Shown: positions 41,832 to 52,501, counted from the stretch's first letter. The stretch is 64,000 nucleotides of DNA from Geothrix sp. SG200 (GCF_022808935.1 NZ_JAKZFR010000007.1:62001-126000); one strand, 5' to 3'. Made by a program: numbers and translations. The notes: generated by a model from the sequence alone, not told the origin.

Positions 41832-42401
41832 ATGGATCTCACCCGCTTCCTCGATCTCGTCCGCACCCAGGGCTGGCAGGGCTGGTCCCTGTGGGCCGTG
41901 CTGCTGGCCCAGGCCCTGCTCTGGGTGGGGCTGGTGCGCCTGCACCTCTCCCTCCACCGCGAGGAGGCGCCCTGGGAGGAGTGCATCGGGAAGATCCGCA
42001 GCGCCTTCCTCCGCAAGCTGAACGGCGAAGAGGAGATCCAGGAGCTGAAGGTGCACCGCTACGCGCCCCTCGTGGACCAGCTCCTGGCCCTGCACTTCGC
42101 CGAGGAGAAGAGCGACCGCTTCGACCGCTGGCTGCTCCTGCGCTGGAAGGTGAAGGAGGGGCTGCGGCCCTTCTGGATCCGTTGGGGGCACCTCATCATC
42201 GCCTTCGGCGCGGTCACCTGGTTCCTCCAGGGCCTGCGCCTGGACCTGGGCACGGAGGTGCTCAAGCGCACGCCTGTGGATCCGCGCATCCTCTGGGTCT
42301 GGCTGGGCTACGCCATGATCCTCGCCTGGAAGATCGTGCGCCTCCACGGCAACCTCGAGCGCGTCCAGCGCAGCCTGCTGCTGCCCCGGCGGGACGAGTA
42401 G
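41832..42401 (+). CDS. Membrane protein of unknown function
   Basis: 189 residues with one N-terminal TM (WSLWAVLLAQALLWVGLV, about 18-36), a charged cytoplasmic stretch of about 80 residues, and two further TM helices (about 118-135 and 155-168). The central part is rich in Glu, Lys and Arg. The GNAT gene starts four bases after its stop. No family recognised. Confidence 0.7.
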   Translation: MDLTRFLDLVRTQGWQGWSLWAVLLAQALLWVGLVRLHLSLHREEAPWEECIGKIRSAFLRKLNGEEEIQELKVHRYAPLVDQLLALHFAEEKSDRFDRWLLLRWKVKEGLRPFWIRWGHLIIAFGAVTWFLQGLRLDLGTEVLKRTPVDPRILWVWLGYAMILAWKIVRLHGNLERVQRSLLLPRRDE

Positions 42402-42405
42402 CGCC

Positions 42406-42897
42406 ATGCCCTTCCTGATCCAGCCCTTCCAGGCGGGCCTCGAGGACCAGGTGCTCGACCTGATCCTCCCCATCCAGCAGATCGAGTTCGGCGTGCCCAT
42501 CACCGCCCGGGACCAGCCGGATCTGGCGCGGATCCCCGAGGTCTACCAGGCGGGCCGGGGTGGATTCTGGGTGGGCCTCGCGGAGGGCCATGTGGTGGGG
42601 ACGCTCGGCCTCATCGATTTCGGAAGCGGTGGCGCCCTGCGGAAGATGTTCCTCCACAGGGATCATCGCGGCAGCGGGCTGGCCCAGGCCCTGCTGGACA
42701 CCCTGCTCGACCACGCCTGGAACCACGCCATCCCGGGCCTCTGGCTGGGCACCCTCCCCCACATGGGGGCCGCCCACCGTTTCTATGAGCGCAACGGGTT
42801 CCAGCGCACGGAGCCGGAGGAACTGCCCCCGGACTTCCCTCGCATGCCCGTGGATACCGTGTTCTACACCTTGGACCTCCCCCGTGCGACGCGGTGA
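42406..42897 (+). CDS. GNAT-family N-acetyltransferase
   Basis: 163 residues. The acetyl-CoA-binding motif A is KMFLHRDHRGSGLAQALLDT (about residues 79-98, with R-G-S-G in place of R-G-x-G-x-G/A), followed by AAHRFYERNGFQRTE (motif B). These enzymes acetylate amino groups of small molecules or proteins; the substrate is not evident. It lies four bases after a membrane protein gene and overlaps the YraN gene by 14 bases. Confidence 0.92.
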   Translation: MPFLIQPFQAGLEDQVLDLILPIQQIEFGVPITARDQPDLARIPEVYQAGRGGFWVGLAEGHVVGTLGLIDFGSGGALRKMFLHRDHRGSGLAQALLDTLLDHAWNHAIPGLWLGTLPHMGAAHRFYERNGFQRTEPEELPPDFPRMPVDTVFYTLDLPRATR

Positions 42898-43255
42898 GGC
42901 GGCCCGGCGCCTTGGCCTTCGGGCCGAACGGCTGACGCTCTGGCTGCTCTGGGCCCGGGGCTGGGACCTGGTGGCCTGGCGGCAGAAGCTCGGCCGCTAC
43001 GAGCTGGACCTGCTCCTGAGCCGCGGGCCGGAGCTGCGCCTGCTGGAGGTGAAGGCCCGGCGGCCCGGCGCCTGGGTGGGCGCCGACACGGCCCTGGAGC
43101 CCGAACAGCGCCTGCGTCTCCAACAGGCCTTCCGCGCCTGGCTCGACCGGGTGCCCTGGCCCGGGCAGGTCACCTTCCAGCGGGTGAGCTGGGCCGGCCT
43201 GCGGTGCCGCTTCCATCCGCCGGAGCGCTGGGACGCCCTCAAGCTCCGGCCCTGA
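42884..43255 (+). CDS. YraN/UPF0102-family nuclease-like protein
   Basis: 123 residues from a GTG inside the end of the GNAT gene; VRRGEAARRLGLRAERLTLW matches the family start (R-G-E-x-A). The endonuclease-like core follows: KLGRYELDLLLSRG corresponds to GEIDLIA of the family and LRLLEVKARR to VEVKxR, containing the D...E-K residues of a restriction-endonuclease-like fold. The role of this widespread family is still unclear, with DNA processing suspected. Sequence is somewhat diverged from the usual proteobacterial type. Confidence 0.85.
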   Translation: MRRGEAARRLGLRAERLTLWLLWARGWDLVAWRQKLGRYELDLLLSRGPELRLLEVKARRPGAWVGADTALEPEQRLRLQQAFRAWLDRVPWPGQVTFQRVSWAGLRCRFHPPERWDALKLRP

Positions 43256-43447
43256 GGCCACCCGGAACCTGCGCTCCGGGCGCCCGGCTCCGGGACCCGG
43301 TCCCCGTGGCACAACCCTCGCCCCACACCCACCGGGTGTCGGTATGTTGACCTTCCAGGACTGTCTGCTTCCATCACGGGCCCGCTCGGCCCGTCGGTCG
43401 GGCTCAGCCGCCTTCGGCCTTCCGCCGGAGCAGGCCGGGGCGTCCGC

Positions 43448-44317
43448 ATGAGCGACCACCCGGTTCCCCGGCTCCGCAGCCTTCCTCTGGGCCAGGGCAG
43501 CGAGGCGCCCATGTTCGCCGCCCGGGTCGTGGCCATCACCTCCGGCAAGGGCGGGGTGGGGAAAAGCAACGTCACCGCCGGCCTGGCCATGACCTTGGCC
43601 CGGCAGGGCCAGCGGGTGGTGGTCATGGATGCCAATTTCGGCCTCTCCAACCTCGACATCCTCCTGGGCCTCTCGCCTAAGTACACGCTGGAGCACGTGT
43701 TGCGCGGCGAAAAGGTGTTGGAGGAGATCCTCGTCCAGGGACCGATGGGTGTGCAGATTCTGCCCACAGGCAGCGGCCTCCAGGAGCTGACCCGCCTCGA
43801 CACCTTGAGCGAGCTGCGCCTGGTCCAGGGCCTCCAACGGGTGGCGGAGACGGTGGATTGGCTGCTGATCGACACGGCCGCCGGCATCCACGAATCGGTC
43901 CTCAAGCTGCTCCTGGCGGCCCAGGAGGTCATCCTCGTGGCCACACCCGAGCCCACCAGCCTGGTGGACGCCTACGCCATGGTGAAGGTGCTGCACCTGC
44001 GCGAGCCTTCGAAGCCGCTGTGGCTGCTGGTGAACAACGGCCACAGCGCCGACGAGGCCCAGGAGACCATCGACCAGCTCCAGGAGGCCACGGAACGGTT
44101 CCTGGGCAAGCGACTCCAGGTGCTGGGCATGATCCCCCACGATCCCCACATCCTCCAGGCGGTGCGCCAGCAGCGAGGTGTAGTGGAGCTCTTCCCAGAC
44201 TGCCCCGCCGCCCGGGCCTTCGGCGTCATCGTCCGGCAACTGCTGAGTCAAACGTCCTTGCAGGTCGGGGACTTTGCGGCATTCTGGAAGCTGCCCGCGC
44301 CCGGTGACGCACCCTAG
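43448..44317 (+). CDS. FlhG/MinD-like P-loop ATPase
   Basis: 289 residues. The deviant Walker A SGKGGVGKSNVTAGLA (about residue 32) has the signature lysine of the ParA/MinD family, with MDANFGLSNLDILLGL (about 60) and IDTAAGI (about 140). This is the FlhG/FleN/YlxH pattern, which limits flagellar number or position. The FliA-type sigma factor gene follows after eight bases, the usual order in flagellar clusters, but flhF is not upstream; yraN is. No flagellar structural gene is in the window. Confidence 0.88.
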   Translation: MSDHPVPRLRSLPLGQGSEAPMFAARVVAITSGKGGVGKSNVTAGLAMTLARQGQRVVVMDANFGLSNLDILLGLSPKYTLEHVLRGEKVLEEILVQGPMGVQILPTGSGLQELTRLDTLSELRLVQGLQRVAETVDWLLIDTAAGIHESVLKLLLAAQEVILVATPEPTSLVDAYAMVKVLHLREPSKPLWLLVNNGHSADEAQETIDQLQEATERFLGKRLQVLGMIPHDPHILQAVRQQRGVVELFPDCPAARAFGVIVRQLLSQTSLQVGDFAAFWKLPAPGDAP

Positions 44318-44325
44318 GAACTTGG

Positions 44326-45219
44326 ATGGTCGTGATTCCTGACCATGAGCCTCCCGATTTCGGTCCATCGACCGATGACGAAATCGCCCGCGCCATGGCG
44401 TCGGCCCCCGCCGCCCTCCGCCCCTGGGCGGCCCTGCTGGCGGCCAGCGAGCGGGCGAAGGAATCCGAAGCCTCCACCGCCGAGGACGACGGCGAACCGG
44501 AAGTCTTCGACCGGGACAACCGCGAGCAGATCATCAAGGACTACGTGCCCCTGGTGAAGTTCGTGGCCCACCGCATCGCCTCGCGCCTACCCTCCCACGT
44601 GGAGCTGGACGACCTCATCAACAGCGGCATCCTGGGCCTGATGGACGCCATCGAGAAGTTCGAGCCCACCCGCAACATCAAGTTCAAGACCTACGCGGAG
44701 CTTCGGATCAAGGGCGCCATCCTGGACGGCCTGAGGGATCTGGACTGGGTTCCCCGCAGCCTCCGGCGGAAGAAGAAGGACATCGAGACCGCCTACCGGC
44801 TCATCGAGCAGCAGAAGGGCCGGGCGGCCTCGGACGAGGAGGTGGCGCACCACCTGGGCATTCCCCTGGACGAGCTGCACAAGAACCTGGATGAGCTCAA
44901 GGGTGTCACCCTCGGCACCTTCGTGGAGGCAGGCGAGGACGGTGAAGGCGAAAGCCTCATCAGCTTCGTGCCGGATCCGGACGCGGAGGACCCCCACCAA
45001 GTCTTCCAGACCGCGGAGATCAAGGACATCCTCCAGTCGGCCATCGAGGGGCGTCCCAAGAAGGAGAAGTTCGTGGTCCAGCTCTACTACTTCGACGAGC
45101 TGACCATGAAGGAGATCGGGATCCTCCTGAACATCACGGAATCCCGGGTTTCCCAGCTGCACACCAAGGCCATGCTGCAGCTCCGCAGCAAGCTGCTGGA
45201 GAAGCAGATCCGGGGGTGA
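44326..45219 (+). CDS. RNA polymerase sigma factor of the FliA/WhiG type
   Basis: 297 residues. After a variable 60-residue N-terminus, region 2 (YVPLVKFVAHRIASRLPSHV, then DLINSGILGLMDAIEKF), region 3 (DLDWVPRSLRRKKKDIETAY) and region 4 with its helix-turn-helix (LTMKEIGILLNITESRVSQL) are intact, as in sigma-28. It likely directs transcription of motility genes. It follows flhG directly. The N-terminal extension is longer than in enteric FliA. Confidence 0.92.
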   Translation: MVVIPDHEPPDFGPSTDDEIARAMASAPAALRPWAALLAASERAKESEASTAEDDGEPEVFDRDNREQIIKDYVPLVKFVAHRIASRLPSHVELDDLINSGILGLMDAIEKFEPTRNIKFKTYAELRIKGAILDGLRDLDWVPRSLRRKKKDIETAYRLIEQQKGRAASDEEVAHHLGIPLDELHKNLDELKGVTLGTFVEAGEDGEGESLISFVPDPDAEDPHQVFQTAEIKDILQSAIEGRPKKEKFVVQLYYFDELTMKEIGILLNITESRVSQLHTKAMLQLRSKLLEKQIRG

Positions 45220-45221
45220 CG

Positions 45222-45265
45222 GGGCCCGGCGTGGCGCTGGCGCCACAGCCTGTGGTTCCGGGCCC
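45222..45265 (+). terminator. Nested hairpin after the sigma-factor gene
   Basis: GGGCCCGG (45222-45229) pairs with CCGGGCCC (45258-45265) around an inner TGGCG/CGCCA hairpin, immediately after the fliA stop. No T-run follows, so it may be a Rho-dependent or mRNA-end structure. Confidence 0.45.
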
Positions 45266-45292
45266 ACCGCAGCCCGTGGCCCTCCCACCACA

Positions 45293-45321
45293 TTGGTCCG
45301 GCTGGTCGTGCGCGCTAAGGT
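45293..45321 (+). promoter_or_regulatory. Possible glmS promoter
   Basis: TTGGTC (45293-45298) and TAAGGT (45316-45321) are 17 bases apart and lie 26 bases before the glmS ATG. No glmS-ribozyme-like fold was recognised in the leader. Confidence 0.45.
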
Positions 45322-45347
45322 GAACGCGGATTGGAACGGAGGTCGAC

Positions 45348-47180
<1,833 letters not shown>

Positions 47181-47256
47181 GGTTATGGCCCTCCCTGCCG
47201 GGGGCCCGGCGCCGCAGGCTCCCCCGGAGCCTGCTCTGCCACCCGGCGGTCGGTCC

Positions 47257-47310
47257 GGCTGCGACGTGGGCCAACCGCGCAACCTGGCCAAGAGCGTGAC
47301 GGTCGAATAG
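47257..47310 (+). pseudogene. Leftover 3' end of a second glmS copy
   Basis: In one frame these 54 bases read GCDVGQPRNLAKSVTVE-stop, against GCDVDQPRNLAKSVTVE-stop at the end of the intact glmS (47127-47180). Of 54 bases, 43 agree and nearly all differences are synonymous, including the stop codon, so the fragment comes from a diverged, once-functional glmS rather than a fresh copy. There is no start and no upstream glmS frame. It suggests replacement of the gene or an integration event at its 3' end. Confidence 0.82.
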
Positions 47311-47401
47311 CCAGGCCCGAAGTTCCAGGAAAGTCACAGCGCCCGCCAGGGCCCGGACCCATCCTCACCTGTGGACGGGTGTCCCCTGGATGGAGGCTGC
47401 C

Positions 47402-47524
47402 ATGGCCGCCCACTTCCTCCGCCGCCACGACTTCACGCACGACCCCTCGATCGATTGGCTGCTGATCCTGATCGGGGCCCTGTTCGCCTGGCTCTTCTGG
47501 CCGGCCGCCCACGTTCACCATTGA
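47402..47524 (+). CDS. 40-residue single-TM protein with histidine ends
   Basis: A very short gene with GGAGGC before its ATG. The protein has histidines near the start (RRHDFTHDPS), a hydrophobic helix (WLLILIGALFAWLFW) and an AAHVHH tail. A similar mini protein at 47610 follows after 85 bases, also with a good ribosome site. Function unknown; short, but codon use and ribosome site support it. Confidence 0.55.
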   Translation: MAAHFLRRHDFTHDPSIDWLLILIGALFAWLFWPAAHVHH

Positions 47525-47609
47525 CCCTTTCCGGAGGGTTTGGATGGCGCTGGGCAAGTTCGCGACCCATGTTGGGCATGGACCGTGGTCCTCAGGATCG
47601 GAGGTTCCC

Positions 47610-47768
47610 ATGACCACCCACGCCCACCCCCATCCTCATGGCCATCCCCACGTTCATCCCCAGGTGCCCCTCGCCCGGTTCACCCTGGATCATCCCTACG
47701 CCGCCGAGTGGACCCTGGTGATCCTCGGCACCGTGGCCGCCCTGCTGCTCTGGTACTGGAACCGCTGA
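47610..47768 (+). CDS. 52-residue histidine-rich single-TM protein
   Basis: ATG at 47610 follows GGAGGT. The N-terminal 20 residues alternate histidine with proline, glycine and valine (THAHPHPHGHPHVHPQ), likely able to bind metal ions, followed by a TM helix (WTLVILGTVAALLLWYW) and a two-residue tail. The in-frame ATG further upstream would add a less convincing stretch. It sits between a glmS remnant and tRNA-Val. Metal binding or buffering at the membrane is inference. Confidence 0.58.
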   Translation: MTTHAHPHPHGHPHVHPQVPLARFTLDHPYAAEWTLVILGTVAALLLWYWNR

Positions 47769-47788
47769 CCCCCGCCCCGCCTGGAGGC

Positions 47789-47816
47789 TCGACAGCCGCC
47801 CCCGTTCCGCTAAGAT
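47789..47816 (+). promoter_or_regulatory. Promoter of tRNA-Val
   Basis: TCGACA (47789-47794) and TAAGAT (47811-47816) are separated by 16 bases, and the tRNA begins 13 bases after the -10, as expected for a tRNA gene. Confidence 0.7.
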
Positions 47817-47828
47817 AGAGCTTCGCGC

Positions 47829-48316
<488 letters not shown>

Positions 48317-48354
48317 GAGACCACCCCGATGAAGCGCTGTGGACACTTGGGCAG

Positions 48355-48579
48355 TCAGGCCCGGCTCATGGCCTGGCCGTTCTTCGCGATGACCTTGTCG
48401 GCAGCGGCCTGGATCTGCCCACGGGACTCCGCGTCATGGAGACCGGTGGCCAGGTCGCGGAGCGCCAGCGCGATGAGGATCTGGGTGGTGGGACGCTTCC
48501 CCCACTCGGGATCCTCCCAGTGGCCATGGAACCAGTCCGTCAGGCGAAGCAGGAAATCCAGGGCGGCTTTGGACAGCAT
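48355..48579 (-). CDS. 74-residue protein of unknown function
   Basis: ATG at 48579 follows CAGGAGGACCCC, a strong ribosome site; the longer open frame upstream is not needed. The sequence is helical and amphipathic: SKAALDFLLRLTDWFHGHWE, then RPTTQILIALALRDLATGLH. No signal peptide or TM helix is evident. It lies in the repeat-rich stretch after tRNA-Val. I do not recognise a family. Confidence 0.65.
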   Translation of the reverse strand: MLSKAALDFLLRLTDWFHGHWEDPEWGKRPTTQILIALALRDLATGLHDAESRGQIQAAADKVIAKNGQAMSRA

Positions 48580-48787
48580 GGGGTCCTCCTGAAACCGGGT
48601 TGCCTGGGGGCGCCGCCATGGCCGCAACCCGTTCGCGACAGCGGCGATCGAAGGACTGGGTCATCCAGGACCGTGCGAATGGCCATGGAAGAACCCGAAA
48701 CGAGGGTCGTCAATATGGGCCGCGACTCATCCTCATGCAGAAAAAAGAGGTGAACGGTTGATTTTGGCGGCCGAACGGTGATCTCCG
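48580..48787. other. Intergenic stretch without a supported gene
   Basis: This part of the 510-base gap between the 74-residue gene and the Omp85-like gene holds no convincing frame. On the minus strand TTGACG (48713-48708) could be a -35 box for the gene at 48579, but its -10 is unclear. The remainder of the gap (48788-49052) is repeat DNA. Confidence 0.5.
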
Positions 48788-49052
48788 CACCAGGCAGCCC
48801 GCCCCACCCGGACACAATGCTCAGCCCTCGCGACCCGTCAGGGCTTCGCCCCGGCGGTCGCATGGCATGACCTCCTCGCCGGGGCCCGACTCCGTGGATC
48901 CCCACCAGGCAGCCCGCCCCACCCGGACACGATGCTCAGCCCGACGGGGGCCCCGCTCGGAACGCTGCCTCGCAGCGTCCCTCGCGACCCGTCAGGGCTT
49001 CGCCCCGGCGGTCGCATGGCATGACCTCCTCGCCGGGGCCCGACTCCGTGGA
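48788..49052. repeat. Two copies of a hairpin-rich intergenic repeat
   Basis: Copy A (48788-48898) and copy B (48903-49052) both run from CACCAGGCAGCCCGCCCC to CCCGACTCCGTGGA and are nearly identical. Copy B has about 39 extra bases with an ACGCTG/CAGCGT hairpin (48962-48978). Both contain GGGCTTCGCCC and CCCGGCGGTCG. The CCGGACAC-ATGCT segment also recurs in the tRNA module near 48040. No open frame or transposase is present, so this looks like a dispersed palindromic repeat family. Confidence 0.85.
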
Positions 49053-49068
49053 CGACATCAAGTCGTCC
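49050..49068 (-). terminator. Hairpin past the Omp85-like gene
   Basis: GGACGAC (49050-49056), ATCAA, GTCGTCC (49062-49068): a perfect 7-bp stem 22 bases past the stop of the minus-strand gene. No T-run, so termination is only likely. Confidence 0.45.
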
Positions 49069-49089
49069 ACTCCGTCACCCGGCGGTCGG

Positions 49090-52000
49090 TCAGAACTGGA
49101 ATCCGGCCGAGATCAGCAGGCTCTTGAGCTGGGTGTCGCGTTCGTCCTGGGTGCGCGGGCGCCCCATGATGCGCTTCCAGTCGGCGGCGTACTCGAGCTT
49201 GAGGGGGATGCCCAGCTTCAGGATCAGGCCCACCCCGAGGGTGGTGCGGAGAGGCGGGAAGGAGGGCGGAATCCGCTGGAGGGTGACGGGATCGGTCTCG
49301 GCGGTGAGGCTCCGGTAGACCTGGCCGCTGTCGAGGAAGACCTCGGCCCAGACGCTCTGCATGCCGAACAGCGGAAAGCGGTACTCGAGGTTCACGACCG
49401 CCAGCCCCTGACCTCCGAGCGGGATGGGTTGGGGCAGCAGGTTGCCCAGGGAATCCGTGCGCCGGACGTCGCCCAGCATGTCCGGCTCCACGCCACGCAC
49501 CGTGAAGGACCCCCCGCCGAAGAACCGCTCAGACAGCGGCAGGTCCTTGGCCGATTGCGCGGTGGGACGGGCCAGCCCCAGCCGGACGCTGGCCATGACC
49601 ACCCCGTTCTCCGCATGGAAGCCCATGGGCCAGTTCCATTGGTGGCGCAGATCCAGCTTCACGAAGCTGCTGTTGATCGAGGTGCCGAAAACCTGGTTCG
49701 CCAGTTCCAGCCGGCCGAAGAAGAAGGTCCCCTGGGTGGGATCGAAGGGCTTGTCCCGGCGGTCCACGACCACCTGCAGGTAGGGGGCCGAGATGATGCT
49801 CCGGGCCGGCGTGCGCGCCAGGAGGAAGAGATCCTGGTCCGCGAGCAGGGGCACGCCGTTGCTGTCGGTGTTGGAGGCCACCTCCACGCGCTCGAAGCGG
49901 TAGCCGAGCTGCACGGATTGCACGGGGCTGATCTTCCACTCCAGGCTGGGCGTGAAGCGGCGCCGGCGGGCGAAGAAGGCCGCCTGGGCCTCCTCGATGT
50001 AGGCGCCCTCCGCCCGGAAGCGTGTGCGTGGGGCCAGCAGCGTGTCCAGCGAGCCGGGGAGGAACCATGGGTCGGTGTAGCCGATGCTGTAGCTGTCGAC
50101 GGATCGCTTGATCTCACCCGTCGGGAAGGCCTTCCGCAGGAAGGGGCTGTCCAGGGTCTGGTCCCCGGCCCGCAGACCGAAGTCGAGGGCCCGGCCCATG
50201 CCGCCCACGTTGAGGCGTTGGGCATTCAAGCCGAAGTGGTAGCCCTGGGTCTTGTCGTAGCCGAAAGATTCGGTGAACACCCAGGGGCTGCGTTCCTGGA
50301 GGCGCAGGGCCAGATCCCCGCGCTCCCAGGGCTGGCTCTCCTGGCCCGGAAGGTCCTTCATGGTGAGCAGGTCCACCCGCTGGAAGGCCCCGAGGCCGCC
50401 GAGCTGGACCTGGCCCTCGTCCAGCTTCGCCGGGTTCAGGGGAATACCCGGGGCAAGCCCCGATTCGCGCAGCACCGCCTCGGCGCGGGTCCGGTCGCTG
50501 CCCTGCACGACCAGGCGGCGCGTGCGGTCGAGCGGCTGGGCGGGCACCTGGATGCGCACCACGGGGTGGATCTCATCGTCCTCGAAGGAGATCTTGGCCT
50601 GCGGGTTGGCCGATCCCACCGAAGAGAGGCGCTGGCGGAGGTCGGAGACCACCAGGGCCAGATCGTTGCGCACCAGGGGCAGCGAGGGTTTGAAGGTCAG
50701 GCGCGCGCCCTCGGGCGTGGTCTCGAGGGTGCCTTCGAATCCCTGGAGGTTCCTCCGGTCCGACCGGTAGCGTGGGGTGCCCCGGACGGACACCGGGTGG
50801 TCCGCCAGCGCGAGCAGCAGACTCCGTTCCAGGCGCTCCCTGGGAAAGGCGGGATCGGACGGAAGCTCCAGCACGAGGGCATCGAGGAACCGCCGGGATC
50901 CTTCTCGGATGATGAGGCGCACGTCCACCACGCCACCCTTCCCGACTTCGACGCGACGGCGGACCTGCACCTCGGGGAATCCGCGCTGGAGGTAGTGGGC
51001 CGTGAGGCGGTCCTCCAGAGCCTTCATGGCCTCGGATTTCGCGTGCGGCGGCAGGAAGAGGAACCGCTTGGGAAGACTCACGGCCCGCGACAGCTCCGCA
51101 TCGGACAGCTCGTGGTTCCCCTCGAAGCGCACGGTGCCCAGGACGCGCCTGGGACCGGTCTCCACCGTGTAGGTGATGGTCACGGCCTCGGGCCGCTCGG
51201 CAGTTCCCGCCGTCACGACGCGCTCGTGGGACACCTTGACCTCGGGATAGCCCTGGTCCCGGTAGTAGGCGGCGATCCGCCCGTCTCCCTCGTCCAGCAC
51301 GCTCGGCGAATAGCGCTCGGCCCGGGCCAGGGGAACGAACTCCAGCAGCCGGGGGCGCCCCCAGAGCACGGGGCCGAGCAGGTCCATCCCCTTGGCCTTC
51401 AGGGTGACCTTCGGTCCTGGCTTGATCTCCAGCACAAGGACGCTGCCCTCTCCGTCCGCGGGCGCGAGGCGGATGGAGCCCTCCATGCGGCGGTCCTTCA
51501 CCAGCCGCTGGCGCAGGCGCCGCTGGGCCTCCCGCTGGACGATCGGGGTCCAGTGCGTGCGACCGGGCGTGATGCCCGCGACCTTCAGCAGGTATTCCCG
51601 TGTGTACGGTGCCGGATCGCCCTCCAGGCGCACCTCCTGGATGAGCCGCGGGGCCCCGAGGCTGAGGATCAGGTGAAGCTGCCGGCCCCCCTCGTCCACC
51701 ACGGCCTTCACATCGGCCTGCCGGTACCCGGCCTCCCTCAGGCGCTGTTCAACGCCGCGTTCCAGCAACACCAGGCGCTGGGGCCCCAGCCGCTGCCCCT
51801 TCCGCACGTCCGGCAGGAGGGTCTTGCGCAGGTCGGCTGGCAGAGGATCCCCCTCCCAGCGCCAGGTCTCCATGGGCAGCAACGGGTCCAGGCGCAGGAG
51901 CACCTCGCCGTTCCCGCCGAAGGTCCCTTCCACCGTGCGGTAGCGATCCACCAGGCGCACGGCGGCCAGGGCCTGCTGGAAGGTCGCCGGATCCACCATC

Positions 52001-52161
52001 TGCCCGGGCTTCAATCCCAGGGCGGCCTGCGCGAAGCGCTGGTCATCAGCGCTTCCCCCCTCGATCCGGATCGTCGTCACCGCGCGGGCGGACGCAGCCT
52101 CCTGACCCACGAGGGGAGCCAGGGCCAGGAGGCTGCACCCGAGGGCGGCGCGGGGACGCAC
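49090..52161 (-). CDS. Omp85/BamA-like outer-membrane protein with POTRA repeats
   Basis: 1023 residues: signal peptide (MRPRAALGCSLLALAPLVG), about 600 residues of POTRA-like repeats (for example the one starting RRVLGTVRFEGNHELSDAEL), then a ~370-residue 16-strand-type barrel ending in FQF. The family lid-loop motif appears as GGGSFTVRGVEPDMLG (about residue 880). It is longer than BamA or TamA because of extra N-terminal repeats. Members insert or translocate outer-membrane proteins. The STAS gene starts upstream after four bases. Whether it is the main BamA or a paralog cannot be decided here. Confidence 0.9.
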   Translation of the reverse strand: MRPRAALGCSLLALAPLVGQEAASARAVTTIRIEGGSADDQRFAQAALGLKPGQMVDPATFQQALAAVRLVDRYRTVEGTFGGNGEVLLRLDPLLPMETWRWEGDPLPADLRKTLLPDVRKGQRLGPQRLVLLERGVEQRLREAGYRQADVKAVVDEGGRQLHLILSLGAPRLIQEVRLEGDPAPYTREYLLKVAGITPGRTHWTPIVQREAQRRLRQRLVKDRRMEGSIRLAPADGEGSVLVLEIKPGPKVTLKAKGMDLLGPVLWGRPRLLEFVPLARAERYSPSVLDEGDGRIAAYYRDQGYPEVKVSHERVVTAGTAERPEAVTITYTVETGPRRVLGTVRFEGNHELSDAELSRAVSLPKRFLFLPPHAKSEAMKALEDRLTAHYLQRGFPEVQVRRRVEVGKGGVVDVRLIIREGSRRFLDALVLELPSDPAFPRERLERSLLLALADHPVSVRGTPRYRSDRRNLQGFEGTLETTPEGARLTFKPSLPLVRNDLALVVSDLRQRLSSVGSANPQAKISFEDDEIHPVVRIQVPAQPLDRTRRLVVQGSDRTRAEAVLRESGLAPGIPLNPAKLDEGQVQLGGLGAFQRVDLLTMKDLPGQESQPWERGDLALRLQERSPWVFTESFGYDKTQGYHFGLNAQRLNVGGMGRALDFGLRAGDQTLDSPFLRKAFPTGEIKRSVDSYSIGYTDPWFLPGSLDTLLAPRTRFRAEGAYIEEAQAAFFARRRRFTPSLEWKISPVQSVQLGYRFERVEVASNTDSNGVPLLADQDLFLLARTPARSIISAPYLQVVVDRRDKPFDPTQGTFFFGRLELANQVFGTSINSSFVKLDLRHQWNWPMGFHAENGVVMASVRLGLARPTAQSAKDLPLSERFFGGGSFTVRGVEPDMLGDVRRTDSLGNLLPQPIPLGGQGLAVVNLEYRFPLFGMQSVWAEVFLDSGQVYRSLTAETDPVTLQRIPPSFPPLRTTLGVGLILKLGIPLKLEYAADWKRIMGRPRTQDERDTQLKSLLISAGFQF

Positions 52162-52165
52162 CGCC

Positions 52166-52501
52166 TCAGAATCCGGCCAGGGCCTCTTCCTCGGTGTCCT
52201 TCACTTCGAAGACCGAGTGCAGGCTGGTCATCTTGATGAGGCTGAAGATCTTGCCGCTCATGCCGCAGATGCGCAGCTCGCCGCCCTTGCCCTTGATGGA
52301 GGTGTAGCAGCCCACCAGCTCGCCCACGCCTGAGGAATCCAGGTAGCTCACTTTGCTGAAGTTGATCACGATCTTGCGGGAGCCATTGGTAAGCGAGGTG
52401 CGGACCGCTTCGCCCAGTTCCTGATCGCCATCACCCAGGGTGATCTTTCCCTCGGGGTATAGGATCAGCACGTCGTTGTGATTGCGTGAGTTCATGATCA
52501 T
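52166..52501 (-). CDS. STAS-domain anti-sigma-factor antagonist
   Basis: 111 residues with a single STAS domain: VLILYPEGKITLGDGDQELG, then VINFSKVSYLDSSGVGELVG containing the serine that partner kinases phosphorylate (about residue 55). Such proteins release a sigma factor or another target by partner switching. No anti-sigma kinase is adjacent; the Omp85-like gene follows four bases later, so they may be co-transcribed. Either of two nearby ATGs (52501, 52495) could be the start. Confidence 0.9.
   Translation of the reverse strand: MIMNSRNHNDVLILYPEGKITLGDGDQELGEAVRTSLTNGSRKIVINFSKVSYLDSSGVGELVGCYTSIKGKGGELRICGMSGKIFSLIKMTSLHSVFEVKDTEEEALAGF

Noticed and set aside
45220-45347. A glmS ribozyme in the glmS leader
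   Set aside because: Only 128 bases are present, half of them the sigma-gene hairpin, and no ribozyme core was recognised.
47181-47401. A Tn7-like insertion downstream of glmS
   Set aside because: No tns-type genes or terminal TnsB-site repeats are visible; the duplicated glmS tail is not a normal Tn7 product.
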